Shown in pieces: positions 49,660 to 63,600 of a stretch of DNA of 64,000 nucleotides. Origin of the DNA: Datisca glomerata (lineage: Eukaryota > Streptophyta > Magnoliopsida > Cucurbitales > Datiscaceae); NCBI GenBank assembly GCA_003255025.1, contig QANY01007891.1, forward strand, positions 1,828,558-1,892,557. The letters are read 5' to 3'. The notes beneath the pieces were generated by a model. It was not told where the DNA came from and made no database searches. It saw nothing but the letters and a program-made list of their open reading frames with translations. Position 1 is the stretch's first letter. Each line of letters starts with the position of its first letter. The translations under genes and the position numbers were made by a program.

Positions 49660-49800
49660 TGTTGGATAATATTATTTATCTTTACTACTTTTCTGATATT
49701 TAAGGGCATTTTAATATTTTTAGCTTTCTTATCTGTGTATAAATACCCCATATACTATCTAAATTTTATTAATCAATATAACATTTTTAGCGTTTTACTA
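49660..49800 (+). repeat. 3' LTR of Copia-2
   Basis: 141 bp, begins TGTTGGATAATATT and pairs with 44889-45027. Confidence 0.88.
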
Positions 49801-50781
49801 GATATCCACATGTCCTCGTGGATTCTGACTGTTAATATGCTGTTATCCAAAGTATTTGTTACCATTATCGGGTTCTTGCAAAGAGTATTAAGTGTTTTCC
49901 AGAGTCTTCAAAGTAATCTCATGGCAAAAGTTGATTAATATAACATTTTGAAGAGAGCTCTTGATTATATGATTAGATTTTGTTATTTACTTACGCAAGC
50001 TCCAAACGATCCATTTTCAATCGAATGGCACACACTTTAAATTTACCTATAACTATCAAATGAAATTTGAATAAACTGCTCTTTACTTGAGAAACAATTG
50101 TCTTCTCCGTAATACCCAAAACGTTCATATTTTTAAATGAAAAATTACTGAATTCAACCAATTACTTTCGAGGAATTACGTAAATCAATAGCTGAAAACT
50201 GCGTTTCCATATAATTACTAATGAATGGAGATTGGTTTGACGCCGACAGAAAAGAAATACATCTCTATTTTTGCCTTCCTCTTAACTGTCCATCAAAGTT
50301 AGTGAAAGGGCTACAGGGAACATTCTTGATAGTTAGAAGTCAAATGAACCATTATCCATCAAGTATCAGACTGACTACTCTTCAACATCTTAGCAGGATC
50401 TGGGATCAACATAAGGGGAAAACAATCTCCATAGTAATCAAAAGAAGGGCCATCATATTATTAAAAAGGAGTTCTATAATCTTATGTTCCTCTAAAACTT
50501 TACCCATTGTGGGGTAAAAGTTGAAATAATACATAATTTCTCAAACAATAGAAGGGTTGTATTGGTCTTGATAGTCTACTTAGATTGGTAAAGATGATTT
50601 CCTTTAGAGGTCCTCTCAAGAACCAATTTCTTCCTATATAACACATCTATGAGGACAATTACATGCAGAAATGAAGGGTTGTTGCAAAAAAAAATTATAC
50701 CGTAATCCCTTGTTGAGCTTCAAGTACTGTACAGAGCTCCCGGAAGAGTAGACTAGACTACTGATGAAGAGGGAGCAGAAT
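49801..50781. other. Intergenic and FTSH11 3' region
   Basis: No gene recognised. The frame at 50221-50517 has no domain or neighbour support. About 50640-50781 probably belongs to the FTSH11 3' UTR. Confidence 0.5.
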
Positions 50782-53700
50782 TCAAGCCAATACGAGATCT
50801 CCTTCCTCTTGTTGTTCTTCTTGTTGCTCAGGTAGCTGTCCTCGCCGATAGGGAAGTAGGACACGCTTTATTTCTTCTGCACTAAGCGTCTCGTACTCTA
50901 GAAGTGCATTTGCTAGTGCATGTAATGCCTTCTCATGCTGAAAAGCATGTTAGAGAAACTTATAGCAACTTATAGCGACGATTATGATGCTAAACAGATT
51001 ATGAATAGATTTCATAAAATTTAAATGCTATGTTGATAAGAACCCAAAAGATTCTATAGGTAGGCGAGAAATTCATCCAGATCGAAACAATATGCAGGCA
51101 TTCCTATTGCAACTACCAAAACAAAATATAAACAAAGAATCCAGTCTATACTATTTACTTCTCACTTCTGCTCAACCACTTGTATCATAAAGAAAAAAAG
51201 AACGGTACGATTATAATTTATAATGGTCTTGATGTCGACAATGAGATTTAGGACAAAATCTTTTAAACTATAAGAATGGCTCCAAGCCCTGAATTGTTTT
51301 AGACAGTTCATCAAGTATTTAATTCCCTTTACGTCAAGCTTCATAAATTAAACTAGCCAAAACAGTTATCATCATATTCGAATGACTATGCATTTTTCCT
51401 AAGTTATGATGGTCATACCTGCTTTAGCAGGGCTTTTACGCGATCATATGCTTCTCTCAGGAGTTTCACCACCTGAACAAGAAACAAATAAGTTTAGGTT
51501 TGAAAGAAATAGCATAGTTAATCATTCCAAGGGCACCAGCTTCAAGGACATACTTCTGCATCTATACGGGATTGCATTTCCGAGCTTGGTCGTTCTTTGA
51601 TATGAATCGGTCCAATGACATCACTCATTCCACAACTTGACACCTAAGTATGAAAACCAACAAGAATAGCATTAATGAGCGAAATGGAGATTTGTCTATA
51701 ACGTATTGGAAAAGAACTCAATCATTTGTTGCTCCGGATGCTATAGCAAATTAGACTTATAAAATTAGAAGGGTAATATTTGTGTCACTAACAGATATAA
51801 ATCAACCGACCGGACATAAAAAGTTAAATTATATTGAAGAATATTCCTAATTGCTTGCACATATTAAATCTTTGAAGGGCTTAGTGGATACCATATATTG
51901 GGCAAGTTCTGTCGCTGTATTGAGATCACTACTTGCTCCAGTTGTGACATGGTCCTGACCAAAGATGAGCTCTTCTGCAACTCTTCCTCCCATGCAGACA
52001 TCAAGACGAGCTAATAACTGCTTCTTGCTAATTGATGTCTCATCACCTGAAGGCAGCTGAGTGACCATACCTAAAGCAGATCCACGAGGCATGATGGTTG
52101 CCTTGTGAATCGGATGTGCTCCCTCAGTGTTGAATGCAACAATTGCATGGCCACTCTCATGATATGCAGTGAGCTGCATTAGAAAAACCGCTGTCAGAAT
52201 GCAGCAGTATAAGCAAAAACTGCTAACTTCTGAAAAAGTACTCATGATGATCAAGAATTTTATGACATACAAATAAAAAAATTGTAACTGGTCGTGGGTG
52301 AAAATTAAAAAAAAAATCGTAAGCATTTAGACAGGCCATTATCAACACTTCTATGTCCTTGGAGTTAGCAAGCTAGACTCACAATTTGTTTCTTCTATGT
52401 AGTTCTTTCACCTCTGAAATAAATGATTGAACGCACTATTGTTGGATATAAAGCTGCACTTCTAAACCCTAATCACTGCAGAAAAAGCCTACCTTCTTTG
52501 ATTCTTCTGATACAAACATTGTCTTCCGCTCGGTGCCCATGATTATCCTATCTTTTGCAAACTCCAATTCTGTTGAAGTCAACTTCTCGGCACCTTCAAC
52601 AGCAGCTTTTATGGCAGCAATATTTACCAAATTTGCAAGATCTGATGAGAAGTGGGTTTCGTTGATAAGGGCATATTAAGCAAATTCACAAGTGCCTGAA
52701 AGTTTCTTTGTAGAAATTTCAAGAAGAAAGATCATAATATAGTAGATAGAGGAAACTCGCCTGCCCCATTGAACCCTGGTGTACCGCGAGCAATTGCTTT
52801 GACATCTACATTGTCAGCCAATGGTTTGTCCTGTAGATACAACTCCAGTATCTCCTGGCGACCTTTGACATCTGGATTAGGAACAACAATCTAGGAAAGC
52901 ACATTGTTAGTTTTCTACAGATAGAAAAATAATCTGATTAAAAATATTGTCACTTTTCTTATTTAAAAGGCGAATAACCACTAATATATAACCTTAAGAA
53001 AGAATCCACATGTATATAAAGTAGATGCATATGATTGACTAGGCCTCTGAATGAGTGAATTAAAAGATGCCCTTTACCAGGACTTTTTTTTTGTCTTCTG
53101 AAGACTAGACATAATGAACAAGATCAGCGTAGCTCCCCAACATGTCCCATTGATTTATTACTAAAATACAAAAGGTTCAGAAACTAAGGAAAGTTCATTG
53201 TGGCTAGATAACAGCTTCGACAAGAAGGTGTTAGCAGTGCAAATTAAGATTAATCATAGCAAGGTATTAATCTAACCAATTTTCATTAAGCGAAAATGAT
53301 TATGGAGATATAATCTATAGGACGAATATTTTTCCTTAACAAATTATCAACTACTTTTATCATATATTGGCAGTTAAAAAAAGATTTTCCATCAGTATAA
53401 ACTAGAAATAAAGTTTTTGCTACCATGAATGATAAAAAAGATGTTTTGAACTTGATCTTTTTTTAAACCGAAATTGATCTTCTTTGATCTGAAAAGTTCC
53501 GAGCTTCACCTAGGCTAAATTTTAGCATAGTCTAACAGAACTTACATGCCTGTCAAATCTACCAGGCCTTGTTAAAGCTGGATCAAGAATATCCGGTAAG
53601 TTCGTTGCAGCCATTAATATGATTCCCTGGACAGAAAAGACAAAACTCGGTAACATAAGAAATGGACTCACTAACACATCAAAATACGGCATACCTCATT

Positions 53701-54352
53701 CTGCTCAAAACCATCCATTTCAACAAGAAGTTGATGCAACGTTTTCTTCGTGTGACCCTCCCATTGTTTTCTGGTTGATCCAACCGCATCTATTTCATCA
53801 ATGAAAATGATGCAAGGAGCCTGTAAGATGGAAAATGTAAACAATACGTTCAGATGAAAACTCCCATGCATGACACAACAAAGTATCATGCATAATTGGA
53901 TATGGAGTTTTTTTCTCTGAAAAAAAGTACAGAAACTAAAGGTGAATTTGGTATTTACTGTTGCTTTTTAAATAATTATCGTTAGTTGTGTTGTAGAAAA
54001 AAATCAGATGTGTGGTTAATATATACTTTCACAGTATTTGATATTATAATTTACCAAACACATATACGTGTGTCACACGTGATAAGTCTAGTTTCTTTGT
54101 TGATTCACCAATTATAAAACAGAAAACTTAAGCGTATTCATTTCATTTCTTTGTTAAAAAATAAAAGATAATTTACTAATTTTTATTTACAAATTTAAAT
54201 TTATATTGGACCTTTAATTAAGTAACATACCAATCACACTCTCTGATTGAAAAATATGAGACCTCATCGAACAACGTGTCTTGCAAATTATATATAGTAT
54301 TGATTATATTATTGAACATGTGACTCATTAGAAATGTAAGAATATAAATTTT

Positions 54353-54398
<46 letters not shown>

Positions 54399-57300
54399 TT
54401 TCAGTATTCAAACACAATGCACATAAAATAAGATGTGTTAAATTGAAAATTATACTGTTTAATATTTGGTTTAAATATTATAGAAAATGATTTCAGTTCA
54501 AATTGCCGCTTTCTTAAGAAATAATTATCTCATTAATAGATAATACTTTAATGTCTTTATTTAAATTCAATTGTATAAACTTTCGTGTTGCTAATGACAA
54601 AAATGTTGCATAAAATAAATTTTAGGGTTAATATCGTTAAAGCCCAATGTACTTTGACCAGTACGGAAAATGTTAAAATTTAAGGGGGTAAAGTGATTTT
54701 GGGTCGAAGTACAAGGAAGTTCTAAGATATAACTCCAAAATTTATAAATTACTAACGAACAACTTATTATTAACTAAAACATAAGTATTCCTTAGTAAAA
54801 AAAATTGTATTTATCATAAAACTGCTCTTTAAGAAGCTTCACAACCATGTCTAGCAGGAAAAAAATATCTTAGTCAAATGTCGAGGGAAAAAAATTCAAC
54901 CATGTCAAGCCGGAAAGGAAAACGAAAAAATTTAGCGCCTCAAAATTAGATTAAACAGCTGCCCTAAATTTTCGTAATGGTTGCCTATAAATATATGGTT
55001 TGATTAGTAACAGGCAGCCTTCAACGAATTTAAAAACTATGTATTGATTTATTTTTCTCTTCACCATAATTCTACCCTCACTGCAAAAATTCCTTCCCGA
55101 CTACAACATTCTTCTCCTGTTCCCTCTTACTCTCCCTCTCGCTCGCTCCCACCCTCCCTCCCTCTCTCTTAATATCAAAACAACCCCATTTTGAAGAGCA
55201 CATATAATCAAGAAACTGAACAAATTTCCTGGTGGAAAAGAAACTGAAATCTATAAATTTTGCTATCTGCTTTTATTTTCAATGTGTTCCCACCCTGTGG
55301 TATATTCGTAACTAAAAAAAGCTCAGAAGTGACAAACCTTTTTCTTGGCTGCCTGAAACAATGATCTCACTCGCCGAGCACCAACCCCAACAAACCTACG
55401 AATAAGAAAGGAGACTAATCATTTCCATCATCAGAATATAAATCCTAGAATGAACTGCAGACATTTCTCCACAGAAAAGGAACTCAGAGAGCACAAATAA
55501 AATCAGTTACCAAATTACATACTTCTTGACTATAGGTCACAAAAGCCCAACTGATTGTGATGAAAGAGAGACAATACAGGTAACAAGTATCTCGACTTGG
55601 CTACAGAATATCAGTGATCAGTCAAGACTTGTAACCACATACTGAACTTACTCTACTTTTTCTTGCGCACAATTTTTGTACACAAGAAGATGCCTAACAG
55701 ATTGGGAAAAAAGTATGCTCACATTTCTTCAAACTCAGATCCTGCTTTGTAGAAAAAAGGTACCCCAGCTTCTCCAGCAATAGCCTTCAAGGTTGCAAAT
55801 ATAGCAAGCCACTCAGAGATTGTTATGAAAGGAAATATTCCTAGGATGAATGATAACAATTCTACCTTTGCAAGTAGTGTTTTTCCCGTTCCAGGAGCTC
55901 CTGTCAAAAGAATGCCCTGCAAATAAATGTGTTTGGCTAATATGATATTAAGTTGGACCAAGCACAAGAGAATCAAATGAAGAAAAAGAAAAAGCAAAAT
56001 ATCCACAAACAAACAATTTTATCTGATCTGCACAAAATAATTTTTTTTTCAATTTGTGACGTGGGAAGCAATCATCTGAAATGCATCAGTTAATGAAATT
56101 AACATCTGGAGCTATTTATAACATGGAAGCATAGTCTGAACTAGCGTATAAGAGAAACAGTTGTCACAGAGAAAAACTTGAGCTGTCAAAATTTGGATGG
56201 CAAAAGCCGTCTTCGGACACTAACCTTTGGCAACTTTCCTCCGAGACGAGTGAACTTGGAAGGGTTTTTTAGGTATTCCACTACTTCCTCCAATTCTTTC
56301 TTTGCATCATCACATCCTTTGACATCCTTAAATGTTTTAACATTCTGAAAGAGAAAAGAGATTATATCGAAATAAGTGAAGCATGAGAACAATAAATTAT
56401 ATTATCTACAAGACCACCTAACCACAAATACATGAAAGATGAACACCTAATTTCCAACATCATATGTAAGTATTTTGTTTCTCTGAAGCGAAGTCATGAG
56501 TCCCAAAAGTTCAAGCGTCCTATCAATAGCCCAGAATCAGATGATATCTATATCCTTGATAAACTCTCTTTACTTCCAACTGTGCATTAGTACCTCAACA
56601 GATCAAACCATAACCTAATATCCATCTTATTTATCAATTGGTCCAAGAATCGGAGACCAACCTCTTCACAACATTGAATACCACAATTATCTTAACTAAT
56701 CGTCAACGTTAATAACAGGTAATAACACAATAAGTGAAAAACCTAAAGTTCTTACCTTCTCTGGCATAATTTCTTTATTTAACTCCTTTGGAGCGTAGGA
56801 AGAACTCGAACCAACACCTGAAGTTCCTATACCCCCCAAGCCCCCTATGTACTTCTGAAGTGCAGCCGCACCCATAAACCTGTGGGACGAAGGTAAAAGA
56901 AAGAAAAGAACATCCACATGCAATGAGAAGAGAGAGAAGATAGATAGATAGATAGATAGAGATAGATAGAGAGAGAGTACTTACCATACTAATCCAACAG
57001 CAAGAGTGAAAAGGATAGTCGAGATAAGCTCTTGTACAAAACGTGATTTATTGGATACTTTACGGTCAACCTGGTAGATGATGAGAATAATGAAGACCAA
57101 AAAGTTAGAAACTGAAAATACTATTATGATCAGAGATACCAAAAGAACTATAAAAAAAGATTATGCTTGCATCCACCAAATCCTTACTATATTTTTTATA
57201 AGAAACAAAAGATGTATATTGAAGAGAAAAAGGTACAGAAGACCAAATCCTTACAAATTAGACAATGATTCTTACCATAACTACATGCAATGGCTGTTTC

Positions 57301-58786
57301 TCAGATATGCCAGGATTCAGAAAATGTTCATCCACACTACCTGAAGCACGCTGCTTCAGCTCTTGTAACTGCACGTGTATCTTTATATTAGAGTGAAGAA
57401 CAAAAATAACTCGAGGGAGAGCATCCCCAAAAAGAGCAGATGAACTCCGGTATCAAATTAAGGAAATGACTGCAACAGATTAGGCTTGATTACCAATACA
57501 GGAAGAGTAGAAGTCTTGCCGGCCACTTCATCCGGAAGATACTCAGAAATGGCATTAGTAACAACAAGAGCTCGAAGATATTCAGCCACTCCTCTACTGT
57601 CTACAGCATGACCCCTTTGTTCAAAACGCTTGATGACAGACTCAGGACTGGAGGAAACATACAAATAAATGAACAACAATTTAGCTAATTACTTGTGAAA
57701 AAAGTCGTCTTTAAAATCTTCAAATATTCCAAGGCAATTATTCCTCCTCAACACCCCCAAAAATATAGAATTGAAAAGAAGAAAGGAAAACTACGGCTGA
57801 TTAATTGGTAGAATTTCTAATTATTTAAAAAAAGGATTTTTCAAAATCACAAATTCAATGCTCGGCAGAAAGAATTTGCAGACACTCGGCAGACAATTCC
57901 CATAAGCAAAAACAACATCGAATTAGTAGCCTATGTTTGCTTCCATATCCACGCCGTTTTCTGCTACCAATAACAAGAAAAAATAGGAAAGTAAATATAA
58001 AGAAAAAAGAAAAGAACATAGCTACCTATGCTTATTCAACTCCGCCAATAGTGCGCCCTCCATCGCCGCATCATTAGGATTTGCATCTGCCTCTGCAATT
58101 AACCGCTCCAACCGTTTCTCCTGTCGCCAAAATGGCCACCAGCTGAGCCAATCATATGCCAATACCTTCTCAAATCCATTTCTTGTTTCTGCCCACAATC
58201 CCATTAACAGTACCAAGAATGGTATCCTACTAGCGGCCTCCCCTCCGACCAAAATCCCACTATTTTTTCTCTCACTTTCCACCACTTTCTCGTTCTTTTC
58301 ATCTTTTTCGTCCACCTTCTCTCTCTTTCCCTCACTGCCTACTTCCCCAAACTCATTCTTTAGCTCAATTTCACCTCCGAATTCGTCGGTTCTTAATCTA
58401 TCTACTTCAGAAGCCGAGCTACTGGTAGAAGCATCAGAAGTTCGGCTGCTAAAATCAATAGTCTTTAAATCCTTAAAATCAGGGCCCAAATTGACATCCA
58501 AAGAAGAAGCAGAATCTGAATTCAGACCCGCATTATCGGGGCGTAATGTGCAAGGAACTGAATGAGTATTGGGCCGAAATCGAAATCCAAAAAAACCGGA
58601 CCTGAAGTTAGAGTGAGAAGGGGTATTTGAAGAAAGAGAGAGAGAAGCGTGATGAGAGTGAGAAGAAAAAGAACGAGAACAATGAAAGTGTTGTCTTGCG
58701 GAAGAAGAAAGAGGAGGAGAAGGAAGAAGAAGAGGAATGAGAGGAAGTGAAGGTTTGCATAGAAGTGAAGCTTGAAGAGTGGCCAT
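50782..58786 (-). CDS. FTSH11: ATP-dependent zinc metalloprotease FTSH11, organellar
   Basis: Membrane-bound AAA protease of chloroplasts and/or mitochondria, linked to heat tolerance in Arabidopsis. Exons (minus): 58026-58786, 57494-57647, 57276-57368, 56985-57070, 56756-56879, 56225-56344, 55866-55916, 55723-55784, 55338-55395, 53695-53820, 53546-53626, 52761-52890, 52493-52641, 51892-52173, 51554-51643, 51419-51472, 50782-50937; 858 residues. The Ser-rich N terminus looks like a transit peptide. A hydrophobic segment ([11 protein letters not shown]) is encoded by exon 4. Walker A GAPGTGKT (452-459), Walker B IIFIDEID (507-514), Arg fingers in TRPGRFDR (564-571), zinc site HESGH (670-674) with Asp748 as likely third ligand: all catalytic parts are intact. 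The C terminus ([16 protein letters not shown], then EEGDLVLA) is characteristic of FTSH11. Intron 12 uses a GC donor; intron 9 is about 1.5 kb and transposon-like. Confidence 0.95.
54355..54392. repeat. (AT)n microsatellite in FTSH11 intron 9
   Basis: About 19 AT units inside the intron 53821-55337. Confidence 0.95.
56939..56978. repeat. (GATA)n microsatellite in FTSH11 intron 4
   Basis: GATA units with a short GA run, directly beside the donor site of exon 4 (56985). Confidence 0.9.
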
Positions 58787-58853
58787 CTCTGCTAGGGTTT
58801 TATATATATATATCAAAAGCCTCCACACCCTCTCCCTGTACTTCGGTTACCTC

Positions 58854-58855
<2 letters not shown>

Positions 58856-58902
<47 letters not shown>
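58856..58902. repeat. (GA)n microsatellite upstream of FTSH11
   Basis: About 23 GA units lying 70-116 bases upstream of the FTSH11 start; a CT tract on the transcribed strand, likely in the 5' UTR or core promoter. Confidence 0.95.
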
Positions 58903-58904
<2 letters not shown>

Positions 58905-60660
58905 CACGAGAATGGGAGAGTCGAAGAGAGTGGATTGAAACCTTATCTTAGACTAAAATTGGCGCCGGCTTTTTGACGTGGGCTCTTTGAGAGCTATAAA
59001 TATTTATCCCTCAAAAACACAAAACTTGTGCATTTCTTTAGAAATTTTGTTATTTGCTTTGTGGATTTTATCAGTAATGAACTAATATCGGCCCGGCGTT
59101 GTCTTGAAAAATTGAATATTTGATTAATTTTGAATAAAATTTTAGGTGAGATCCACTACGTAAAAGTATAAGATCTTTAAATATTTGAGTTCTTCTTACG
59201 TCAAAATTGACTATTAATTTGTTAAAATTGACTATTAATTTGTTAAAATTGAGTTTGGGATAAATAAGAAATTATCTTCCAAAATGAATTAAATGAGAAT
59301 AGAAAAATATGAGGAAATTGTAGAAATCTCACAATAGAAAGGAAGAAAATATTGGAGTGGTATATATTGAGATACTAATATCAATAGTGTAACTTGATAA
59401 GACAAGAAACTCTCTCTGTATGGACCACTTATAAATGGTCCAATGGGCTATGTTTTGTTTCAGATTTATTTTTCCTCCTCATATGATGTCCAAAGGTTAT
59501 GCAATATGAAATATTCTTGTAAACTAAAACTCAATTTTTTTTTGCAAATAAAATAAAAAATGTTTTGGACTTAATTTTTTTATTAAATGGCCTTTAATGG
59601 TTCAACACCCTTTATTACACACATCCCACATGAGTAGTACAAAATGATGTTTCCCCTCCTCATTTTACACAATAAAGAAGCTTTCAAGCTCTCTTTTACT
59701 CTAAAAAATTGTTGTCCACGCTTTTGCTTATTTTTCTTCAAGTTTCTTGGTTCGGTCCAGTTCAGTTTTTTGTTCAATCTCGGTTCAATTTTTTGTTCGG
59801 CCCGGTTCGGTTTATTTATGATTTCGTCGACGATTTCATTTTTCGGTTCAAGTCTTGGTTTTGCATCGTTACTCTGGTGCTAGAATTCTTACAAGTTAGT
59901 TCGATCAAAGTGGTGAAGTCGGGTGCTCCTCAGTTGCCTCAAACCATTTTATCTTGAAAAACAGACGCCATTATCAACCTTAGTACCACAAGTGATGAGG
60001 CGTAATTGTTTTAAGGAAATTGTGCAAACATGACTCGTTTGATTTTTATTATTTCGTTACTCTGTTAGTACTGTTTTAACGTTAGTAAAAAATTTATTCA
60101 CATTTCGTAATTACGATATTTACTTACTTTCCATAATTATATTATTTACCTGTCGGAACTAATGTATTTATAAAAATTGTTGTAGTATTGTTATTATTTC
60201 TATTTAATCTTATAATGCAATACACAATTTCGAGCAATCTTAAAACAGTTACTTGTACGCACTTTATTGCATTATAGGATTAATTTTTATGGAAATTAAT
60301 TTGGTTTTAAAAAATTGTCCAAAAATTATTTTCGAAATTGATTTGGCTTGTTTTTAACCTAAATTTTTTTTTAAATATTCTCCAAAATTTCGAAACTGGA
60401 AGTAACTATACAGAAAATTTATGTCTAGAAAATTGGAATTTAAGTGGATTCGTCCCTCCAATTAACTAGGAACTGAATACTGTTGAGAGGGCTGGTCCTG
60501 GATTGGATCTAAGAAGCACATCAATTCTCCTTAACAGTTATATGTAAAAGTGTTATTGGTTTATTTTGAAAAATATTGAAAAAATTAGCATATTTTCATC
60601 TTCGAGAAAATAGCATAATTTTCAAAGTGTTGGTACGCTTTTAGTTTATACTTCAGATAA
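58903..60660. other. FTSH11 promoter side, then possible Copia leader
   Basis: 58903-59000 is the likely FTSH11 promoter. At about 59740-60020 there are GGTTCGGTCC / GGCCCGGTTCGG repeats and a stretch (GATCAAAGTGGTGAAGTCGG, GTGATGAGGCGTAATTG) that resembles the LTR or leader of plant Copia elements. It may be the 5' part of the Copia-3 remnant that follows. No gene. Confidence 0.4.
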
Positions 60661-63600
60661 GAAATATGGCAATTGAAACTAACAACAAAGAAAAATGTCC
60701 AAACAAGCTAGGACCTAAAGGAGGGGTTTCTAAGAAACCAAAGTTTCAAGACAAGTGCTACAATTGTGACAATTTGGCAAATCATCTGAGTGTAGACTGC
60801 CTAAGAGAAACAATGAGGCTAATGTGATTGACAACATCGCTCGAGATGTTTCTGATATCAATCTCTCAGCAGTGGTTTCTGAGGTCAACATGGTTTGATC
60901 AAATCCAAATGAATGGTGGATTGACAGTGGAGCTACCCGCCATGTGTGTTCTGACCGTGGGATGTTCTCTACCTTTGAAGTTATCAAGCATGGAGAGAAG
61001 CTGTTATGGGGAACTCGGCCACCTCTGAGATCAAAGGCCAAGGAAAAATGGTGTTAAAGATGACTTCTAGGAAGGAATTGACTCTGAATAATGTATTGTA
61101 TGTACCTGAAATCTGAAAGAACATTGTGTCTGGTTCACTGCTGAATAACTATGGATTATGTATGGCATTTAAGTCAAACAAAATTATTTTGTCTAAGAGC
61201 GGAATGTATGTTGGTAAGAGTTATATGAGTGATGGAATGTTCAAACTCAATGTAATGATTTTGGTCAAAACCAATATTAATAAAGTTAGTTCTTCTGCTT
61301 ATTTGCTTGAGTAATCTAATAATGACATAGTCGCCTAAGGTCATGTTAATTGTGATACTTTGCATAAATTAATTAACTTTGATCATATACCGACATTTCA
61401 CATTGATTCCAATCACAAGTGTGGAACTTGTGTAAAGGTCAAATTAACGAGATCATCATTCTAAAATATTGGAAGAAACACCGAACCACTTGATTTAATT
61501 CACAGTGATATATGTGATTTAAAATTTATACAAATAAGATGTGGTAATAAGTATTTTATTACGTTTGTTGATGATAGCACAAAGTACTATTATGTATATT
61601 TGCTAAAGAGCAAGGATGAAGTTATAGAGAAATTTATTCTCTATAAAATGAAGTTGGAAATTAACTCAATAAGAAAATTAAGGTGCTAAGAAGTTATATG
61701 AGTGATGAGTATGAATCACCATTTGTTGAGATTTGTGCTCAACATTAGATTATACATGAAACCACAACACCTTATTCACCTCAATCTAATGATGTTATTG
61801 AGCATAAAAAATGTACACTGAAATAAATGATGAATGTATTGTTGATCAGTTCTGGATTACCTCAGAACATGTGGGAGAAGCCGTTTTGACGACTTATGTT
61901 TTGAATAAGATACTGAAAAAGAAATAGGATAAAACCTCATATGAGTTATGGAAAGGTAAAAAACATTCATACAAATACTTACGAATGTGTAAATGTCTCG
62001 CTAAGGTGATGATACCTACACCCAAAAAGGTGAAAATAGGACAAAAACCGTTGATTGCATTTTTATTGGTTATGCAAATAACAGTAGCGCGTATCGGTTA
62101 CTTGTATATGAATCTAGCAATCCTGAGATTCACAAGAATACGATAATAGAGTCGAGGAATGCATCATTCTTTGAACATGTATTTTCTTACAAATCCAAAT
62201 AAGAGCCAAGCTCTTCAAAAAGACTTATTGATGTAATTGATGAAGAAGATACTTTGGATCAAGATGAAGAAGTAAATATAGAACCTAGAAGGAGTATGGA
62301 GTTAGGACAGAAAAATCTTTTGGTCCTGATTTTCTGACTTATATGATTGAAAGTGAACCAAGAACTTTCAATGAAGTTGTGAACCTTTGGGAATTAATGG
62401 ATCTTCCACCTGGTTGTAAACCTTTGGGTTTCAAGTGGATTTTCAAATGGAAAATGAAAGTCGATGGATTAATTGATAAATACAATATTAGGCTTGTAAT
62501 TAAAGGCTACAAACAGAAGGGAGGTCTTGATTATTTCGATACATATTCTCCGGTGTCGAGAATAAACTTCATTAGGATGGTAATTGCAATCGCAACTTTG
62601 TGAAATCTTAAAGTATATCAAATGAATGTGAAAACAACATTTCTAAATGGAGATTTAGAGGAAGAAATCTACATGGAACAACCGGAAGGGGTTTCCGCTT
62701 CTGGGCAAGGAAAGAAAATCTATAAATTAGTCAAATCATTGTATAGTTTGAAACAAGTACCAAAATAATAACATAGGAAATTTGACAATCACATGATGTC
62801 GATTGGATTCAAAATCAATGAATGTGATAAATGTATCTATGTTAAAGATACATAGAATGGATATGTCATTATGCGTTTGTATGTTGATGATATGCTTATT
62901 GTTGGGATTAATGATAAGATGATCAAATCTATGAAGATATGTTAAAATCTAGATTTGATATGAAATACATGGGACTTGCTGATATTATATTGGGAATAAA
63001 AATCAAAAGAATATCAGATGGACTTATTTTAAGTCAGACTCATTACGTAGATTCTATTATTGGAAAATTTAGCAAAGATGACACTGGTGAATAAAAAACA
63101 CCGATGAATACAAGTATACATCTGTCCAAGAATAAAGGTGAGAGTATCTCTCAAGTAAAATACTCTAGAGTGATAGGTAATCTAATATACTTGATGAGTT
63201 GTACAAGACTGATATAGCCTATACGGTGAGTAAACTGAGTAAACATTGGAAAGCCATTGTGAGAGTACTGAGGTACTTACGATATACTCAGAGTTATGGA
63301 TTACACTATTCAAGATATCCAACGGTCATAGAAGGATATACTGATGCAAATTGAATATATGATAAGAAATATACGAAGTCTACTAGTGGGTATGTTTTCA
63401 CACTAAGGGTAGCTGTCGTAGCATGAAAATCCTCAAAACAAATAGTTATAGCTAGATTCACTATAGAATATGAGCTTATAGCTTTAGACGAATGTATGGA
63501 GGAGGCTGAGTGGCTATACCACTTCCTAGAGGATATTTCTAGATGGATAAAGCATATGCCATCAACATGCATACATTGTGATAGTCAAAGTGCTATTGGA

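Larger units (their letters stand above)
44889..49800 (+). mobile_element. Copia LTR retrotransposon with very short LTRs, coding-dead
   Basis: LTRs at 44889-45027 and 49660-49800 share TTGGATAATATTATTTATCT, TATAAATAC and TTAATCAATATAAC. A primer-binding-like TTGATATCAGAGTC follows the 5' LTR. The element is 4.9 kb, a normal Copia length, with gag, protease, integrase, RT and RNase H in order. Flanks are GAATA and GATAT, so no exact target duplication is visible, possibly through mutation or my choice of end. Confidence 0.88.

Noticed and set aside
50221..50517. 98-codon open frame between Copia-2 and FTSH11
   Set aside because: No domain, no codon or splice support, and located in AT-rich intergenic DNA.
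58747..58976. Arg/Glu-rich plus-strand frames over the FTSH11 5' end
   Set aside because: They are translations of the (GA)n tract and of the antisense of exon 1.
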